Numbered from the stretch's first letter, positions 7,839 to 18,485 are shown. The stretch: 64,000 nt of DNA from Betaproteobacteria bacterium UKL13-2 (GCA_001602455.1 CP012157.1:1359733-1423732), one strand, 5' to 3'. Notes: a model not told the origin generated them from the sequence alone. Translations and numbers: made by a program.

Positions 7839-10121
7839 TTACTTGCGTAACGCTTGCGCGTCGACGACGGCAAGCGCTGTCATATTGATGATGCGGCGTA
7901 CCGTTGCGGTCGGCGTAACGATATGTACGGGCTTTGCTGCACCCAGCAGGATCGGCCCGATCGTGATTCCACCCCCGGCTGCGGTTTTGAGTAAGTTGAA
8001 TGAAATGTTAGCCGCATCGAGCGTTGGCATAATGAGCAGATTGGCTTCACCCTTGAGACGCGAGTTGGGAAGCGCAGTTTCACGAACGTCCTCTGATAAC
8101 GCAGCGTCGCCGTGCATCTCGCCCTCAACTTCTAGTTCCGGTGCGCGTTGGTTGATGAGCGCGAGTGCTTCGCGCATCTTCACGGCTGTCGGTGCGTCTG
8201 ACGTGCCAAACGACGAATGTGAAAGCAGTGCTGCTTTGGGGACGAGGCCAAACCGGCGAATCTCCTCGGCAGCCAGTATCGCCATTTCGCAAATCTGCTC
8301 TGCCGTGGGATTCTCGTTCACGTAGGTATCGCAGATAAAGACAGTCCGCTTGGGCAACATCAATAAATTCATCGCGTAGTAGTGCTTCGCGCCTGCGCGC
8401 CGACCGATGACTTGGTCCACGTAGTGAAGATGGAGTGCGTGTGTGCCGAACGTGCCGCAAATCATGCCATCGGCCTCGCCGCGATGCATCATCATCGCAC
8501 CGATCAGGGTCAGTCGACGTCGCATTTCTATCTTGGCGTATTGTTCAGAGACACCGCGTCTTGCCGTCAGCGCGTAATACTGCGCCCAGTAGTCGCGATA
8601 ACGCTCATCGTACTCAGGATTAATGATTTCAAAATCCACGCCCGGACGAATTCGCAGGCCAAATTTTTCAATGCGCTTTTCCAGCACGGCAGGCCGAGCA
8701 ATCAAGATTGGCTTTGCGAGCCCATCATCGACCACCACCTGAACGGCACGAAGTACCCGCTCTTCTTCGCCCTCTGCGTAAACAATACGTTTTGGATTTT
8801 GTTTCGCTTTGGTAAACACCGGCTTCATGATGAGCCCGGAGTGATACACAAACTGATCCAGCCGTTGGTGGTACGCGTCCCAGTCTACGATCGGCGATGT
8901 GGCAACACCGGAATCCATCGCCGCCCTCGCCACTGCGGGCGCAACTTTTGAAATCAGACGCGGGTCGAACGGTCGCGGAATCAAGTAGTCCTCGCCAAAG
9001 GAGACCGACGATTCACCGTAGGCCATTGCAACGATGTCTGACTGCTCAGCCTGCGCGAGTTCGGCGATAGCTTGCACAGCGGCAAGTTTCATCGCCTCAT
9101 TAATCGTTGTGGCGCCGACATCAAGCGCGCCGCGAAAAATAAACGGAAAACATAAGACGTTGTTGACCTGATTGGGGTAGTCGGAGCGCCCGGTGGCAAT
9201 GACGGCGTCATCACGCACCGCACGGATTTCCTCCGGCAAAATTTCGGGCGTCGGATTTGCCAGCGCCAAGATCAGCGGCTTTGCAGCCATACGTTTGACC
9301 ATGTCCTGCTTCAACACGCCGCCGGCCGAGAGCCCTAAAAAAACATCCGCGTTGTCAATGACCTCGCCGAGCTTGCGCGCGCCGGTAACTTTTGCGTAGC
9401 GCTCCTTGTTTGGGTCCATCTCTTCACTGCGGCCCTGGTAAACCACGCCCGCAATATCGGTCACCCAGATGTTCGACATCTTCATGCCGAGGGCTACAAG
9501 CATATCAAGGCAGGCCAGAGCCGCGGCGCCCGCACCAGAAGCAACGAGTTTGACCTCGGAAATATCTTTACCCACGACTTTTAGGCCGTTTACGATGGCG
9601 GCGCCGACAATGATGGCTGTACCATGTTGGTCGTCGTGGAACACTGGAATCTTCATCCGCTCGCGGAGTTTTTTCTCGACGTAAAAGCATTCCGGTGCTT
9701 TGATGTCTTCGAGGTTAATGCCGCCGAATGTGGGTTCGAGTGATGCAATGATATCGACGAGTTTTTCTGGGTCGCGCTCATTGACTTCGATGTCGAATAC
9801 ATCAATTCCGGCAAACTTCTTGAACAGTACAGCTTTGCCTTCCATCACCGGTTTTGCCGCGAGTGGGCCGATGGCACCCAAGCCCAGCACGGCGGTGCCG
9901 TTTGTGATGACGGCAACCAAATTGCCGCGGGCGGTAAGATTTCGTGCTTCGCTCGGGTTTTGCGCAATTTCCTCGCATACGGCAGCCACGCCCGGTGTGT
10001 AAGCAAGGGCAAGATCGCGCTGTGTGGCAAGTGGCTTGGTCGCGGTGATTTCAATCTTGCCGGGAACCGGATACCGGTGATAGTCGAGGGCGCTGTGCTT
10101 CAAGTCGTCACGCATTTTCAT
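7839..10121 (-). CDS. maeB: NADP-dependent malic enzyme, MaeB type
   Basis: This enzyme decarboxylates malate to pyruvate and supplies NADPH. The 760-residue length is that of the two-domain MaeB form. The N-terminal malic domain (to about residue 420) shows [52 protein letters not shown] and ALANPTPEI. The C-terminal phosphotransacetylase-like domain has [20 protein letters not shown] and [12 protein letters not shown] and normally serves allosteric control by acetyl-CoA rather than catalysis. AGGAG lies 8 bases before the ATG. It heads a minus-strand unit with ldcA and a molybdoenzyme, an unusual grouping with no obvious shared pathway. Confidence 0.95.
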   Translation of the reverse strand: MKMRDDLKHSALDYHRYPVPGKIEITATKPLATQRDLALAYTPGVAAVCEEIAQNPSEARNLTARGNLVAVITNGTAVLGLGAIGPLAAKPVMEGKAVLFKKFAGIDVFDIEVNERDPEKLVDIIASLEPTFGGINLEDIKAPECFYVEKKLRERMKIPVFHDDQHGTAIIVGAAIVNGLKVVGKDISEVKLVASGAGAAALACLDMLVALGMKMSNIWVTDIAGVVYQGRSEEMDPNKERYAKVTGARKLGEVIDNADVFLGLSAGGVLKQDMVKRMAAKPLILALANPTPEILPEEIRAVRDDAVIATGRSDYPNQVNNVLCFPFIFRGALDVGATTINEAMKLAAVQAIAELAQAEQSDIVAMAYGESSVSFGEDYLIPRPFDPRLISKVAPAVARAAMDSGVATSPIVDWDAYHQRLDQFVYHSGLIMKPVFTKAKQNPKRIVYAEGEEERVLRAVQVVVDDGLAKPILIARPAVLEKRIEKFGLRIRPGVDFEIINPEYDERYRDYWAQYYALTARRGVSEQYAKIEMRRRLTLIGAMMMHRGEADGMICGTFGTHALHLHYVDQVIGRRAGAKHYYAMNLLMLPKRTVFICDTYVNENPTAEQICEMAILAAEEIRRFGLVPKAALLSHSSFGTSDAPTAVKMREALALINQRAPELEVEGEMHGDAALSEDVRETALPNSRLKGEANLLIMPTLDAANISFNLLKTAAGGGITIGPILLGAAKPVHIVTPTATVRRIINMTALAVVDAQALRK

Positions 10122-10303
10122 GTGGTTTCTCCTATGAGAAGTCTAGCACGCCGCGCTATCGATAGCCTCGCGTAGCACCGCACGCGTAGTGGAATAGAAT
10201 GATATTTACATCTTAGTTGCTGCCTTTTTCGCGCCTCACCGCGAGCCCGAATACCGCACGGGCGACTGACGATTCGACCAAATTGATGGAGACACATAGC
10301 GCT

Positions 10304-12220
10304 ATGACTCACGCCCCAACCGATATTCAACCTGCTGTTCAAACGAAAAGTCAGTTTGCGCTGCTCGCCGAGCGCCGTTTTGCGCCATTCTTTTGGACAC
10401 AGTTTCTTGGCGCAGCAAACGACAACATTTTCAAGTTTGCGTTTACCATATTGGCAACCTATCACGCAGCGGATTGGGGTGGTCTCGATCCGAAATTGGC
10501 GGGGCCCATCATCGGAGGATTGTTCATTCTGCCGTTTGTAATTTTTTCGGCGACAGCAGGTCAGCTCGCCGACAAATATGACAAGGCGGCACTGACCGTC
10601 GTCGTGAAGAACATGGAGATCGCGTTCATGTTGCTGATCAGTGCAGGCTTTGTTTGGCACATCTCGGCATTGTTGTTCGTCGGCGTATTTTTGATGGGGT
10701 GTCACTCGACCTTGTTTGGCCCGGTCAAATTCGCCTACCTGCCGCAGCACTTGGCGGATTCGGAGCTCACTGGCGGCAACGGCATGATTGAGATGGGGAC
10801 GTTCACCGCGATCTTGCTGGGCTCGATGATGGGCGGCTTCTTGGTCAAACTCGACGGAAATGGTGTTGTCTACGTCGCAGCGATTTCCCTGTTGCTTGCA
10901 GTAGTTGGCCGTATCACTGCGGGAATGGTGCCATTATCACCGCCACCGGTGCCTGACCTTGCCATCAACTGGAATCCCGCCACCGAAACATGGGCGAATC
11001 TAAAAATCGCCCACGGCAATCCGGCAGTATTCAATTCGCTGATTGGGAACTCGTGGTTTTGGTTCATGGGCTCTATTTTCTTGACGTCCATGATTGGCTT
11101 TGCCAAAGAGGTGTTGGGCGGGGATGAAATGGTTGTGCTGTTGCTGATGGGTCTCTTCACCGTCGGCATTGGCGTTGGTTGCATGCTGTGTGAAAAGATG
11201 TCGGGGCACAAAATCGAAATCGGACTCGTGCCATTGGGCTCGATTGGCATGACCGTCTTTTCGGTCGATTTATATTTCGCTTCAAACGGACTTGCGCCGA
11301 GCGGGGCGCTGGTAAATGTTGGGACGTTTGTGCAGCACTGGGCACACATACGTGTCATGGCGGATCTATTTTTGATGGCAATGTTTGCAGGTTTTTTTTC
11401 GGTGCCGCTCTACGCGATGATGCAGGCGAGGTCTGAACCCAATTACCGGGCAAGGATCATCGCGGCAAACAATATTCTCAACGCAATCTTTATGGTGATC
11501 GCATCGGTGTTAGCCGCGATGCTGTTAAAGGTGGGGCTGTCGTTGCCAGAGTTGTACTTGGTTGTCGGCGTGATGAATGCGGTTGTTGCGATCTACATCT
11601 TTATGTTGATCCCCGAATTCTTGATGCGGTTTCTGGTTTGGATACTGATTCATACGTTTTACCGCGTGGATCAACGCGGGTTACAAAATATCCCGGACGA
11701 GGGGCCGTGTTTGTTGGTGTGTAACCACGTTAGTTTTGTCGATGCATTGGTGATCGCTGGCTGTATCCGCCGACCGGTTCGTTTTGTCATGGACTATCGA
11801 ATCTTTAAAGTGCCGGTGTTGAATTTTGTATTTCGCACTGCGGGAACGATTCCGATTGCCTCTGCGAAGGAAGACCCGGCAATGCTTGAACGTGCCTATG
11901 AGCGTATTGACCAGTATCTGCAAGATGGTGAGGTTGTTTGTATTTTTCCTGAGGGACGCATCACCGATAACGGCGATATTTACCCGTTCAAGAAGGGCGT
12001 GATGCGCATCGTCGAGAAAAATCCGGTGCCGGTGATCCCGATGGCGCTGCAAGGATTGTGGGGAAGTTTCTTTTCACGCTGGGGTGGAGTGGCACTCCGT
12101 TATCCGCGTGGCATCTTCTCGCGTATCGCCCTTATTGCGGATCGACCGTGGGCACCCGATGTCGTCTCCCCTGAACGGTTGCAGAGCAAGGTGCTCGAAC
12201 TGCGGGGTGATTGGAAGTAG
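10304..12220 (+). CDS. LplT-like transporter fused to PlsC acyltransferase
   Basis: The N-terminal ~430 residues are an MFS-type lysophospholipid transporter like LplT (RFAPFFWTQFLGAANDNIFK near the start, about 12 membrane segments, FGPVKFAYLPQHL). The C-terminal ~200 are a PlsC acyltransferase with the catalytic HX4D motif (CNHVSFVDALV) and FPEGRITDNGDIYPFKKGV. Together they would flip lysophosphatidylethanolamine inward and re-acylate it. Enterobacterial Aas adds an acyl-ACP synthetase domain, and fused LplT-Aas proteins exceed 1,100 residues; here the AMP-binding domain is absent, so the acyl donor must come from elsewhere. I chose ATG 10304 (GGAG 12 bases upstream) over ATG 10286 or 10217. 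Confidence 0.88.
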   Translation: MTHAPTDIQPAVQTKSQFALLAERRFAPFFWTQFLGAANDNIFKFAFTILATYHAADWGGLDPKLAGPIIGGLFILPFVIFSATAGQLADKYDKAALTVVVKNMEIAFMLLISAGFVWHISALLFVGVFLMGCHSTLFGPVKFAYLPQHLADSELTGGNGMIEMGTFTAILLGSMMGGFLVKLDGNGVVYVAAISLLLAVVGRITAGMVPLSPPPVPDLAINWNPATETWANLKIAHGNPAVFNSLIGNSWFWFMGSIFLTSMIGFAKEVLGGDEMVVLLLMGLFTVGIGVGCMLCEKMSGHKIEIGLVPLGSIGMTVFSVDLYFASNGLAPSGALVNVGTFVQHWAHIRVMADLFLMAMFAGFFSVPLYAMMQARSEPNYRARIIAANNILNAIFMVIASVLAAMLLKVGLSLPELYLVVGVMNAVVAIYIFMLIPEFLMRFLVWILIHTFYRVDQRGLQNIPDEGPCLLVCNHVSFVDALVIAGCIRRPVRFVMDYRIFKVPVLNFVFRTAGTIPIASAKEDPAMLERAYERIDQYLQDGEVVCIFPEGRITDNGDIYPFKKGVMRIVEKNPVPVIPMALQGLWGSFFSRWGGVALRYPRGIFSRIALIADRPWAPDVVSPERLQSKVLELRGDWK

Positions 12221-12553
12221 AGAAGTCCCAGAGGGAACTTCTAAAAACCTACTGCGCGGGCGAATCTGTCAGCTCCCGAGTTGGTCAAATTCGTCACCGT
12301 ACATTGGGTACGTGTCCCGCGTTTGGCAACCCCGTCACAGCCAACTTCGCCCGCTCGCGACGGTTTTTAGAAATCCCCAGAATTGAAACTCGCCAATTGA
12401 CGGACGTTTTCAGGCATAAATGGCTGAAAATGCCCGCCAATAAACGAGTTTGAAGAGTTTATGCTGAGTGATTTGCAGGTTTGATCGTCGTTGTTGACGC
12501 GCTGCGTGCTAGACTCTACCCACTTGTTTTGCTCATCTTTTTGTCCCTAAATC
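12221..12553. other. Intergenic region holding a two-hairpin element
   Basis: These 333 bases between the transporter-acyltransferase gene and aroC are filled mostly by copy 1 of the two-hairpin repeat (12231-12451). The remaining ~100 bases before aroC probably hold its promoter; TAGACT near 12510 could be a -10 box but no -35 fits well. Confidence 0.6.
12231..12451 (+). repeat. Two-hairpin dispersed element, copy 1
   Basis: Long-stem part: TTCTAAAAACC (12239-12249) pairs perfectly with GGTTTTTAGAA (12362-12372), and GGGCGAA (12258-12264) with TTCGCCC (12346-12352), enclosing ~80 bases with GGGTACGTGTCCCG. Second hairpin: GTTTTCAG pairs with CTGAAAAT around 12405-12430, inside an outer AAACTC/GAGTTT pair. 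Copies 2 and 3 lie at 34350-34560 and, inverted, at 54155-54380. This copy is the most diverged. Confidence 0.8.
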
Positions 12554-13708
12554 ATGTCCGGAAGCACGCTCGGTAAGCTTTTTGCAGTCACAAATTTTGG
12601 CGAATCTCACGGTCCCGCCATCGGCTGCGTGATCGACGGCTGCCCGCCGGGAATGGCGCTTTCAGTCGACGACATTCAGCCCGATTTGGATCGCCGCAAG
12701 CCTGGCACGTCACGCCATGTCACGCAGCGGCGTGAAGATGACCGGGTGGAGATATTGTCCGGCGTGTACGATGGACAAACCACCGGTACACCGATTGCGT
12801 TGCTGATTCGCAATGAAGATCAGAAGAGTAAGGACTACGGCAATATCGCAGACGCATTCCGCCCGGGGCACGCCGATTACACCTACTTGCAAAAATACGG
12901 TATTCGCGATCACCGTGGCGGTGGGCGCTCTTCAGCGCGATTGACCGCGCCGACGGTGGCGGCGGGGGCTGTGGCCAAAAAATGGTTGAAACAAAAATAC
13001 GGCGTCGTTGTTAATGGCTACTTGGCGCAACTCGGCGAAAACAAAATCCCGTTTGAGTCATTGGTTCACGTTCACGACAATCCTTTCTTTGCGGCGAACG
13101 CAACCATGATCGCCGAGCTGGAAACGTACATGGATAAGCTGCGCAAGTCCGGCGAGAGTTGTGGTGCACGGATCAATGTAGTTGCATCAGGTGTTCCGGT
13201 GGGATGGGGCGCACCGATTTACGATCGCCTTGACGCCGCAATCGCCTATGCAATGATGGGCCTAAACGCGGTCAAAGGTGTTGAGATTGGCGCCGGGTTT
13301 GCCTCGGTCGAACAGCTCGGCACACAGCATTCGGATGAGATGACACCAGAAGGTTTCTTGTCCAACAATGCAGGCGGAGTGTTGGGTGGCATCTCTACCG
13401 GCCAGGACATCACAGTTTCAATTGCGATCAAGCCAACGTCATCCATCCGTCTCGATCGACAGACGATCAACAAAGCGGGTGAATCCGTGGTGATCAATAC
13501 CCACGGCCGCCACGACCCGTGTGTGGGCATTCGCGCAACACCGATCGCCGAAGCGTATCTTGCGCTGGTGTTGATGGACCACGCGCTACTGCACCGCGCT
13601 CAGAATGCGGATGTGATGGTTGCCACGCCAAAAATTGCGTCATCCGCGGCAACCTCTTCAGCGTCTACAAAGGGGCGCGCCGACAATCACGACCCAAACG
13701 AAGCGTAG
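12554..13708 (+). CDS. aroC: Chorismate synthase
   Basis: AroC converts 5-enolpyruvylshikimate-3-phosphate to chorismate, the last step of the common aromatic pathway, with reduced FMN as cofactor. Clear family sequence: [20 protein letters not shown] at residues 7-26, [25 protein letters not shown]-type segment at about 100-124, and GGISTGQDI and [17 protein letters not shown] later. At 384 residues it has about 20 extra C-terminal residues rich in Ala, Ser and Thr ([17 protein letters not shown]) that lie outside the catalytic fold. It feeds the trp genes at 30.7-33.4 kb. The start ATG lacks a strong Shine-Dalgarno; CCC TAA ATC precedes it. Confidence 0.97.
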   Translation: MSGSTLGKLFAVTNFGESHGPAIGCVIDGCPPGMALSVDDIQPDLDRRKPGTSRHVTQRREDDRVEILSGVYDGQTTGTPIALLIRNEDQKSKDYGNIADAFRPGHADYTYLQKYGIRDHRGGGRSSARLTAPTVAAGAVAKKWLKQKYGVVVNGYLAQLGENKIPFESLVHVHDNPFFAANATMIAELETYMDKLRKSGESCGARINVVASGVPVGWGAPIYDRLDAAIAYAMMGLNAVKGVEIGAGFASVEQLGTQHSDEMTPEGFLSNNAGGVLGGISTGQDITVSIAIKPTSSIRLDRQTINKAGESVVINTHGRHDPCVGIRATPIAEAYLALVLMDHALLHRAQNADVMVATPKIASSAATSSASTKGRADNHDPNEA

Positions 13709-13839
13709 GCGGGCTGAGAGCTGCACGCTGGGTCTACTTTTTGTAGATCGCCGGAGCGGAACCCGATGTCGAGCGATATTCATCCTGCGGTGCCTATGCG
13801 TTAGCGGGCTAAAATAGCCGGAAATCTATTGGGGTCGCA

Positions 13840-16824
13840 ATGCCGCGTAAACCATCAAGCCAGCCGCCAAAAAACGCCGCCGCCGTTCCCACGGCGAAAG
13901 CAATGCCGCGAGTTCCGAAGCAAAAGGCGGCAAAAGCCGCTGACCTTGGGCCGGTTGACTACCGCCACGGCGATAAAGCGCTCGCACGACCTGACGTCGG
14001 CACGCAGTCGCAGTTTCGACAAAAGAAGGTGCCCGCCACCTATCACTACGACTCTTCCATTTCGCCCGCACTCGACTGGGATAGCCAGAATTCATCGCGA
14101 GAGAAAGGCGAGGTGCTCATCGCAGCACTAGAAGCGCAGATTAGTGGACTCAAAGCGTTGCTACTGCCCGCGCCCCAAGCGGTTGCTGTCGCGAAAGGCA
14201 AGAAAGCAACCATTACCCCGGCCATTGCAGCGAGCGGCCACGCGAGCCCCAACATTGCCGACATTGAGGCTAAGCTCATTGCGGCGCAGGATTCCCTGAG
14301 CAAGCTAAAGGCGCTCTCCAAACCCTTCTTAAACTGGTCCGGCAAGGCCGAGCGCCTCTCGTTCGACGTGCCGACGCTGCCACTGTTTGTGCATGAGCGA
14401 CTTTCGACTAAAGCGATTCTCGAAACGCTCAAGGGCCATCGTAAGGAAAAGCAGTTGGACATGTTCGATCTCTTCGCTGATGCCGAGCGGCCGGTGCATG
14501 AGCAGGTGCTGAAGGCCTACCAGTATCAGGACGACTGGGTCAACCGGATGATCTTGGGCGATTCGCTGGTGGTGATGAATTCGCTCATCAACTACGAAGG
14601 CATGCGTGGCAAGGTGCAGATGATCTACTTTGACCCGCCGTATGGGGTCAAGTTTGGTTCTAACTTCCAGCCGTTTGTCCGCAAACGCGACGTTTCGCAC
14701 AATGACGACGAAGACATGACGCGCGAGCCGGAGATGGTGCAGGCCTACCGCGATACCTGGGAATTGGGGCTGCACTCTTACCTTACCTATTTGCGGGACC
14801 GCCTGCTGCTTGCGCGCGAGTTGCTCACGACCAGCGGTTCGATCTTTGTGCAAATCTCGGATGAGAATTTGCATCACGTGCGGGAAGTGATGGATGAGGT
14901 TTTTGGGGCTGAGAATTTTTGCGCTGTCATCAACTTTAAGACGATGATGCCACTTGAGTCGGGCGACATTGAGTCGGTTGTTGATTACCTAGTGTGGTAT
15001 TCGAGAGACAAGGAAAATCTCAAGTACCGGAACCTGTACGTCCCGAAGAGCGTTGGCGAAGGATCTGAGTTTGTCTTTGCGGATACGCCTGACGGGGGAT
15101 ACAGAAGGCTTAGTTCCGCCGAAGTAAAGGACTTCGCAGTTACCGCTTCGAACGAGGCGATATTCAAACGGTCAGATCTCACATCGTCGGGGTATACCCA
15201 GTCGTGCATCTTTCCCATTTCGTTCGATGGAAGAGTTTTCGAAACTGCAAGGGGAAAGAGTTGGCGCACCACGCCTGCTGGAGTTGCGAAGTTAGCTGAA
15301 GAAAATCGGCTATTCGTACTCGGCAATCGGATTTACTACAAGATGTACTTGAGAGACTTCGGGTATAAATCCATGACGAACCAATGGGATGACACGATCG
15401 AGTTTGGAAGCCGTCTGTACGTTGTCCAAACCACCTCAACAGTAATCCAGCGCTGCATGCTCATGACCACCGACCCCGGTGATCTGGTGCTTGATCCGAC
15501 CTGCGGCTCTGGCACAACGGCCTATGTCGCCGAGCAGTGGGGCCGCCGCTGGCTGACCATTGATACCTCCCGAGTCCCGCTTGCTCTTGCGCGGCAACGA
15601 CTACTGACCGCAACCTATCCATGGTATGAATTGAAAGACGATGCCGCTGGCCCCGGCGGCGGTTTTGTCTACAAACGCAAACAGAACAACAAGGGAGAGG
15701 AAGTCGGCGGCATCGTGCCGCATATCACTCTGAAGTCGATTGCCAACAACGAACCGCCTGCCGAGGAAGTGCTGGTGGATCGACCAGAACCAGTGCGTGG
15801 GGTCACACGCATTAGCGGGCCGTTTGCGTTTGAGGCGACGATTCCGAATGTCGTAGAACTTGAGTCGGGAAGCCAAACACAAAGCGGGGCGGGGGTTTCC
15901 AGCCAAAACGTCTCGAAAACACCCGCTGATGCTGGAGTTTCAGAGAATCGCGCTGAGCCCGCTAGCTTCGTTGATCGTCTGTTGGAGATTCTTCGCAAGT
16001 CGCCCGTGGTGCGGGTGGGCGGCAACAAGACGGTGACATTCAAGAATCTGCGTCGCCCCGCCAAAACGCTCTCGCTCTCGGCCGAAGGCTTGGTCGTGAA
16101 TGGTGAGGACAAACCAGTCGCGTTTGTGTTCGGCCCCGAGAACGGCGCGGTAGTGGAAAAGCTCGTGTTCGAAGCGGCGAAGGAAGCCTTCGCGAAAAGC
16201 TATACGCATCTCTACGTGGTGGGCTTTGCCATCCAGCCGAATGCGCGGAGCCTGATCGAAACTTGCAATGAGGTCGTCGGCATTGCCGCCACCTATGTAC
16301 AGGCCACCCCCGATTTGTTGATGGGGGACTTGCTCAAAAACATGCGTTCATCGCAAATTTTCTCGGTATGCGGGATGCCAGAGATAGCCCTTCGCAAAGT
16401 GGAAGCGCCAAAAACGGAAGAAGCCATTCGCGCGAACGTCAGCAAGGCGAAAGCTAGTGAGCGCGACGAGCAGTGGTACGCGGTGGAGCTGATCGGGCTG
16501 GATGTGTTTGACCCGGTGACGATGGAAGTTGACCACCGCAGCGGCAAACAAGTGCCTGCGTGGTTCCTCGATACGGATTACAACGGCTTGTCGTTTCACG
16601 TCACCCAAGCGTTCTTCCCCGAAACCAAGGCTTGGGAAAATTTGAAGCGCGCTCTCGGCGCAGACTACGAGAGCGATGTATGGTCACATCTGGCAGGCAC
16701 CGTCTCTGTGCCTTTTGTGGCAGGAGAGCACAAAGAGATTGCGGTGAAAGTGATCGACCATCGGGGGAATGAACTGATGGTCGTTGCCAAGCTGGAGGAT
16801 GCCTTGTTGGAAGATACCAAATGA
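13840..16824 (+). CDS. mod: Type III-like DNA methyltransferase (Mod)
   Basis: An N6-adenine DNA methyltransferase giving the host its own methylation mark and, with Res, target recognition. Catalytic motif DPPYGVKFGSNFQPF begins at residue 265 and the AdoMet-binding motif DPTCGSGTTAYVAEQWG at 552, the order of beta-class/type III enzymes. About 285 residues lie between them and include the probable target-recognition domain (about 365-535). At 994 residues it is longer than classical Mod (roughly 600-700), with a basic Ala/Pro-rich N-terminus and a ~370-residue C-terminal extension of unknown role. The gene overlaps the ATPase gene by ATGA. A possible -10 (TAAAAT, 13810-13815) lies upstream. 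Confidence 0.9.
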   Translation: MPRKPSSQPPKNAAAVPTAKAMPRVPKQKAAKAADLGPVDYRHGDKALARPDVGTQSQFRQKKVPATYHYDSSISPALDWDSQNSSREKGEVLIAALEAQISGLKALLLPAPQAVAVAKGKKATITPAIAASGHASPNIADIEAKLIAAQDSLSKLKALSKPFLNWSGKAERLSFDVPTLPLFVHERLSTKAILETLKGHRKEKQLDMFDLFADAERPVHEQVLKAYQYQDDWVNRMILGDSLVVMNSLINYEGMRGKVQMIYFDPPYGVKFGSNFQPFVRKRDVSHNDDEDMTREPEMVQAYRDTWELGLHSYLTYLRDRLLLARELLTTSGSIFVQISDENLHHVREVMDEVFGAENFCAVINFKTMMPLESGDIESVVDYLVWYSRDKENLKYRNLYVPKSVGEGSEFVFADTPDGGYRRLSSAEVKDFAVTASNEAIFKRSDLTSSGYTQSCIFPISFDGRVFETARGKSWRTTPAGVAKLAEENRLFVLGNRIYYKMYLRDFGYKSMTNQWDDTIEFGSRLYVVQTTSTVIQRCMLMTTDPGDLVLDPTCGSGTTAYVAEQWGRRWLTIDTSRVPLALARQRLLTATYPWYELKDDAAGPGGGFVYKRKQNNKGEEVGGIVPHITLKSIANNEPPAEEVLVDRPEPVRGVTRISGPFAFEATIPNVVELESGSQTQSGAGVSSQNVSKTPADAGVSENRAEPASFVDRLLEILRKSPVVRVGGNKTVTFKNLRRPAKTLSLSAEGLVVNGEDKPVAFVFGPENGAVVEKLVFEAAKEAFAKSYTHLYVVGFAIQPNARSLIETCNEVVGIAATYVQATPDLLMGDLLKNMRSSQIFSVCGMPEIALRKVEAPKTEEAIRANVSKAKASERDEQWYAVELIGLDVFDPVTMEVDHRSGKQVPAWFLDTDYNGLSFHVTQAFFPETKAWENLKRALGADYESDVWSHLAGTVSVPFVAGEHKEIAVKVIDHRGNELMVVAKLEDALLEDTK

Positions 16825-18485
16825 TCCTCAAACGCGTCGTCCTTAAGAACTTCAAGCGCTTTGATAGGCTGGAATTCGACTTACCCGGCCACACTGTGAT
16901 CGCCGGCCCGAACAACATGGGCAAGACCACGCTGTTGCAGGCGATTGCAGCGTGGGATTTGACGTTTCGGACATGGCAAGGACTGAACAGCAAGCACAAG
17001 GCTGGTGGATATTACGAGTACGCACCGATCGCGAGGCAAGCGTTCTCAGCGGTGCCACTGCGACGTTTTGATTTGCTTTGGTCGGAGCGGAAGACCTCGG
17101 GGCCTATTGAAATTGGTCTCGAGTTCGACTCCGGTTTCTCGATCAGCATGGAGATCAAACACGACAGCACTGAACAGATCAAGGTGCGCCCGAGCAAGGA
17201 AGTCGATTACTCCTCGGCAAAGCTGTTCGACGTTCGAACGGTGTTTGTACCGCCGATGAGTGGACTGCTCCCGGAAGAGCCGTTGTACGCGATCCCGGCG
17301 TTCATTGACGCAAGACTCGCTCAAGGGAGACCCGGTGAGGTCTTGCGCAACTTACTGGTAGCCGCACATCAAGGCAGCGCTTGGCAGCCGCTACAGCAAG
17401 CCATCAAACGACTTTTTAACTACGAGTTGCTGCCGCCCGCCGTTGGCGCGAACATTGTCGCGGAGTACACCCGCCCCGGCACCACAGCAACATACGATAT
17501 CGCTAGTGCGGGTAGTGGCTTTTTGCAGGTGTTGATGCTGCTCACCTTTCTGCACACGCGCCCCGGCTCGATCTTGTTGCTCGATGAGCCAGACGCGCAT
17601 CTGCACGTGATCCTTCAAGACGCGATTTACGGTGAGCTACGCTCGGTGGCCGCGGCGAATGGCTCGCAACTCCTCATCGCCACGCACTCGGAAGTCATTA
17701 TCGAAAGTGTTGATCCGCGCGAGTTATGCCTTATGTATGGCAAACCAAAGTTACTATCGACGACAGAGGAGCGAGCCAAGCTGATCCAATCGCTCGGCGT
17801 GCTTACACACACCGACATCATGCTGGCCGAAAATGCGCCCGGTGTGTTTTATGTGGATGACTACACGGACATGGATGTCCTGCGCGCTTGGGCGCGAGTC
17901 TTGAATCACAAGGTCGAATCGTTGTTAACAACAGAGTTGCTGTGGAAAGCGCGAGTCATTCAACAACGCGATGGCGCATCGGGTATCCAAGCTAAAGACC
18001 ATTTCGACGCCCTCCAATTGGTTAGGCCCGGTCTACCCGGACTTCAATTGCTTGATGGAGATGCCCATCAAGGCCAGAAGCAGTGTCTTACCTACGCCGG
18101 TGGCCTCCAACGGCTGCGCTGGGAGTGGTATGAAATAGAGAGTTACTTGGTCGATCCAAGAGGCCTTGACAGGTTCGTGACTCAGCAAGTGGGTGCCCCC
18201 AACGCAACTGCGGCTATCGCGGACTTGCGGGCTGAGATGGAAAGGATGTTTCGAAAGGAATTTCTGCAAGATCCTATGAACCCCGAGCCGCTGGTCGCAA
18301 GCTTTTTGCGAACGACAAAGGCTCGCAAAGATATCCTGCCCGCATTGCTACAGGCCGCCGGTCTTCACAACATTCCCTACACGCGCTACCACGAGATCGC
18401 GGCGTTGATGCGTCCAGACGAGATTCCGATTGAAGTTATTGAGAAGCTTGATGATATTTGTCGGGTTTTCGGTGTGGAGCCATGA
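16821..18485 (+). CDS. AAA ATPase with TOPRIM/DUF4435-like C-terminus
   Basis: A RecF/OLD-type AAA ATPase of 554 residues. Walker A is GPNNMGKTT (about 29-37). Walker B and the D-loop are GSILLLDEPDAHLH (about 249-262), with the switch histidine in LLIATHSEVI (about 287). After the ATPase comes VFYVDDYTDMDVLRAWARVL, then LQLLDGDAHQGQ and RWEWYEIESYLVDPRGLDRF. These resemble the acidic motifs and the EIExYL pattern of TOPRIM/DUF4435 nucleases, with Asp where the usual leading Glu would be. This two-part design recalls fused PARIS (AriA-AriB) or class OLD nucleases. It lies between mod and res with ATGA overlaps on both sides, so it is made with them. Its exact part in defence is inference. Confidence 0.75.
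   Translation: MILKRVVLKNFKRFDRLEFDLPGHTVIAGPNNMGKTTLLQAIAAWDLTFRTWQGLNSKHKAGGYYEYAPIARQAFSAVPLRRFDLLWSERKTSGPIEIGLEFDSGFSISMEIKHDSTEQIKVRPSKEVDYSSAKLFDVRTVFVPPMSGLLPEEPLYAIPAFIDARLAQGRPGEVLRNLLVAAHQGSAWQPLQQAIKRLFNYELLPPAVGANIVAEYTRPGTTATYDIASAGSGFLQVLMLLTFLHTRPGSILLLDEPDAHLHVILQDAIYGELRSVAAANGSQLLIATHSEVIIESVDPRELCLMYGKPKLLSTTEERAKLIQSLGVLTHTDIMLAENAPGVFYVDDYTDMDVLRAWARVLNHKVESLLTTELLWKARVIQQRDGASGIQAKDHFDALQLVRPGLPGLQLLDGDAHQGQKQCLTYAGGLQRLRWEWYEIESYLVDPRGLDRFVTQQVGAPNATAAIADLRAEMERMFRKEFLQDPMNPEPLVASFLRTTKARKDILPALLQAAGLHNIPYTRYHEIAALMRPDEIPIEVIEKLDDICRVFGVEP

Noticed and set aside
10118-10750. 210-codon minus-strand frame over the start of the transporter-acyltransferase gene
   Set aside because: It is antisense to a clear LplT-like protein and begins inside it; no homology features.
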